Of a stretch of DNA of 64,000 nucleotides, positions 62,809 to 64,000 are shown piece by piece. Under the pieces are notes generated by a model. The model was not told the DNA's origin. It saw nothing but the letters and a program-made list of their open reading frames with translations, and did no database searches. The position numbers were made by a program, and so were the translations under genes. Positions within the stretch are counted from its first letter, which is position 1. Each line of letters opens with the position of its first letter. The stretch is from SIG607 sp045592625 (GTDB lineage: Bacteria > Bacillota > Clostridia > Oscillospirales > Acutalibacteraceae), in assembly GCA_045592625.1 (NCBI GenBank), contig JAZNVC010000023.1, positions 51,268 through 115,267 on the forward strand. Direction: 5' to 3'.

Positions 62809-62936
62809 AGTATTGCAGCTTCACCGCTTTTATGCTATAATAAACTCGAGGCGGTGATTTTATGAAAAAAATAGGTAATAAGTATTGCGGCTTCGCCGCT
62901 TTTATGCTATAATACACGTAAGGCGGTGATTATATG
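62809..62936 (+). repeat. Duplicated promoter/start-codon module (two 56-bp direct repeats)
   Basis: Two 56-base copies (62809-62864 and 62881-62936) are about 80% identical and 72 bases apart. Each holds a CTTC-centred hairpin, an extended -10 box TATGCTATAAT, a GGCGGTGAT ribosome binding site and an ATG. The first copy starts a 16-residue mini-frame (62862-62912) that reads through the second -10 box; the second copy starts the zinc-ribbon membrane protein. In each copy the ribosome binding site can pair with the upstream CACCGC/GCCGC sequence. Confidence 0.72.
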
Positions 62937-63710
62937 GATAATAAATTTATTGTTTGCGATAACTGTGGTGCGAAAAGTGATATAGATGATACATATTGTA
63001 AGGTTTGTTCGCATACACTTTCGCATACTAATTATTTGGATGAGCAAATAATAGACGGAATAGAGAACTCGGAACTTAAAAGTTATATCGGGAAAAACTC
63101 GGATTATTATGTCAAAAAATTTGCAAAGAAAAAAGGCAAATGGTTTATTCAGCTAAATTTTGCTGCATTGCTATTTGGACCGACCTGGTTCTTTTATAGG
63201 AAAATGAATAAAATAGCCATAATATATGCCGCTGTTTTGATATTGCTATCTTCACTTTTAACTTTGGTTTTACCAACAATATTTAAAGGGGATGTAGAGA
63301 GATATTATCTCGCCAAAGAAACATATTCAAATTATATAAATTCCGGCGGCGAGGTAAATCTTTATAAAGAACCGCCTTATTCTACGGTAGTGATTGGTAC
63401 ACACCCAACCTTCCAAAAAATTCGTGACGAGTTAGATGATGCTCAAAATAAAATTAGACTTATTGAGTTTTTGATTACAGCTCCCGTTTTCATAATTAAC
63501 GTTTTGTTTAGACTTTTTGCCAACTCTATTTATAGAAATCATATACCTTTAAATATACATAGCAACAATAATGGAGTGTCGATGAAAAATGCGATTGGCG
63601 GACTTGTTTTGGTAAATCTTATAATGTTTGTCATTTCTTTATTGTTGAATCAAATATCCGCTATATCTCAATTTACTGAAGCAACACAAACATTGTTTAA
63701 TTGGATATGA
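62934..63710 (+). CDS. Zinc-ribbon DUF2628-like membrane protein
   Basis: A 258-residue protein. An N-terminal zinc ribbon (CDNCGAKSDIDDTYCKVC) is followed by a soluble stretch and a DUF2628-like part, NFAALLFGPTWFFYRKM. Four or so transmembrane segments lie between residues 75 and 250. The function is unknown; similar proteins are common in gut Clostridia. It has its own duplicated promoter module. Confidence 0.78.
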   Translation: MDNKFIVCDNCGAKSDIDDTYCKVCSHTLSHTNYLDEQIIDGIENSELKSYIGKNSDYYVKKFAKKKGKWFIQLNFAALLFGPTWFFYRKMNKIAIIYAAVLILLSSLLTLVLPTIFKGDVERYYLAKETYSNYINSGGEVNLYKEPPYSTVVIGTHPTFQKIRDELDDAQNKIRLIEFLITAPVFIINVLFRLFANSIYRNHIPLNIHSNNNGVSMKNAIGGLVLVNLIMFVISLLLNQISAISQFTEATQTLFNWI

Positions 63711-63898
63711 TTTTTAAATTAGAGAGATTCAGCTTTTTAGACCGATTCCTTTTTGGGCGTTGGCACTAACCAACCTCCCAGACTCGAACTAACAACTTTA
63801 ATTTAGAAAAATTGTGTTCGTATTTTATGGACGAAAATACAAACGAAAATCCGTTCACGAAAGTGGACGGATTTTTGTTTGTATGAAACTTGTCAAGA
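63711..63898. other. Non-coding stretch with a hairpin and a tRNA-like tail fragment
   Basis: No gene is seen. On the minus strand, the bases around 63750-63790 carry GTTCGAGTC, like a T-arm, and a GGTTGGTTAGTGCC segment similar to the bases before the hairpin at 42871. A perfect hairpin, AATCCGttCAC/GTGgaCGGATT, lies at 63848-63872 and is followed by TTTTTG. Confidence 0.5.
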
Positions 63899-64000
63899 TT
63901 AGTGGACAGATAAAAGAGTGAAAAATTGGTTTGGGATATAATATCCAATACCTGAATGCAGTCTTTCTGAATTGTAATAAAGTTCAATGTAGTCAACAAT
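63899..64000 (-). mobile_element. IS3-family transposase, C-terminal end (continues beyond window)
   Basis: On the minus strand, the last 33 codons read DYIELYYNSERLHSGIGYYI then P-N-Q-F, ending at TAA 63899-63901. This matches the C-terminus of IS3-family OrfB integrases (the YNxxRxHSxLGYxxP motif with the final catalytic-domain helix). The element's end and inverted repeat should lie just past the stop, near TTGTCAAGATTAGTGGACA at 63890-63908. Confidence 0.85.

Noticed and set aside
63750..63790. Possible tRNA gene on the minus strand
   Set aside because: A T-arm-like GTTCGAGTC is present, but there is no acceptor pairing and no anticodon arm.
63766..63999. 77-residue open frame on the minus strand at the right edge
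   Set aside because: It is in a different frame from the IS3 transposase C-terminus and spans its stop and a terminator hairpin; it has no plausible protein features.

Overview
The window looks like chromosomal DNA from a low-GC, spore-forming member of the Clostridia, probably Oscillospiraceae/Ruminococcaceae-like gut or rumen bacteria. Evidence: sporulation-type genes (ytvI, yunB and ytfJ/gerW homologues), three T-box leaders, near-consensus sigma-A promoters with 17-bp spacers, a cdaA-cdaR pair, class B dihydroorotate dehydrogenase with PyrK, and an aspartate carbamoyltransferase with a separate regulatory chain. The genus cannot be fixed from the sequence alone. Most genes read leftward (minus strand).

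Region 1 (1-10996) is the most interesting part. Reading leftward, it holds two paralogous three-domain proteins (XRE-type HTH + cupin + AMP-forming acyl-CoA synthetase), a ParA-like ATPase, a four-subunit 2-oxoacid:ferredoxin oxidoreductase of the 2-ketoisovalerate type, a branched-chain aminotransferase (ilvE) and an isopropylmalate-synthase-like protein that has lost its catalytic signature residues. Three separate T-box leaders sit in front of the two synthetases and the synthase-like gene. My hand reading of their specifier positions gives GUA (Val), AUC (Ile) and CUC (Leu). Together this suggests a tRNA-charging-controlled route that makes Val, Ile and Leu from branched-chain fatty acids: acid to acyl-CoA, reductive carboxylation to the 2-oxoacid, then transamination.

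Region 2 (11014-12800) has an FAD-dependent oxidoreductase, an array of four regularly spaced hairpins, and tRNA-Lys. Region 3 (12808-30241) is one long leftward housekeeping run: 23S rRNA methyltransferase-like spoU gene, dprA, topA, trmFO, plsX, rnc, an Elp3-like radical SAM gene, smc, ftsY, rdgB, yhbY, nadD, yqeK, rsfS, leuS. Region 4 (30302-31614) is infC-rpmI-rplT behind a structured leader, with an apparent ATC start codon for IF-3. Region 5 (31625-42453) carries an MreB/Mbl-like protein, comF, recD2, cdaA-cdaR, a cysteine desulfurase with a DUF3343 protein, sporulation proteins, an ACT-domain protein and a cytidylate-kinase-like gene.

Region 6 (42454-47380) has tRNA-Leu, a tandem pair of CobW-type metal GTPases (one very His-rich, one apparently fused to a YcgQ/DUF1980-like domain), a small P-loop kinase-like gene, and a decayed ABC transporter (nonsense codon, two frameshifts, truncated ATPase). 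Region 7 (47383-56366) is a complete leftward pyrimidine operon, pyrC-carB-pyrK-pyrD-pyrF-pyrE-pyrB-pyrI, behind an attenuator-like leader; carA and pyrR are not in the window.

Region 8 (56449-64000) has a rightward operon (DUF2953, ytfJ, an ECF S component, a C39-like mini-protein), then a leftward envelope-flavoured operon (two lipoproteins, a PHP phosphoesterase, greA, a monofunctional transglycosylase, a SecD periplasmic-domain-only protein), tRNA-Cys, a duplicated promoter/RBS module in front of a zinc-ribbon membrane protein, and the C-terminal end of an IS3-family transposase at the window edge. No CRISPR array, rRNA gene, prophage or replication origin was seen.
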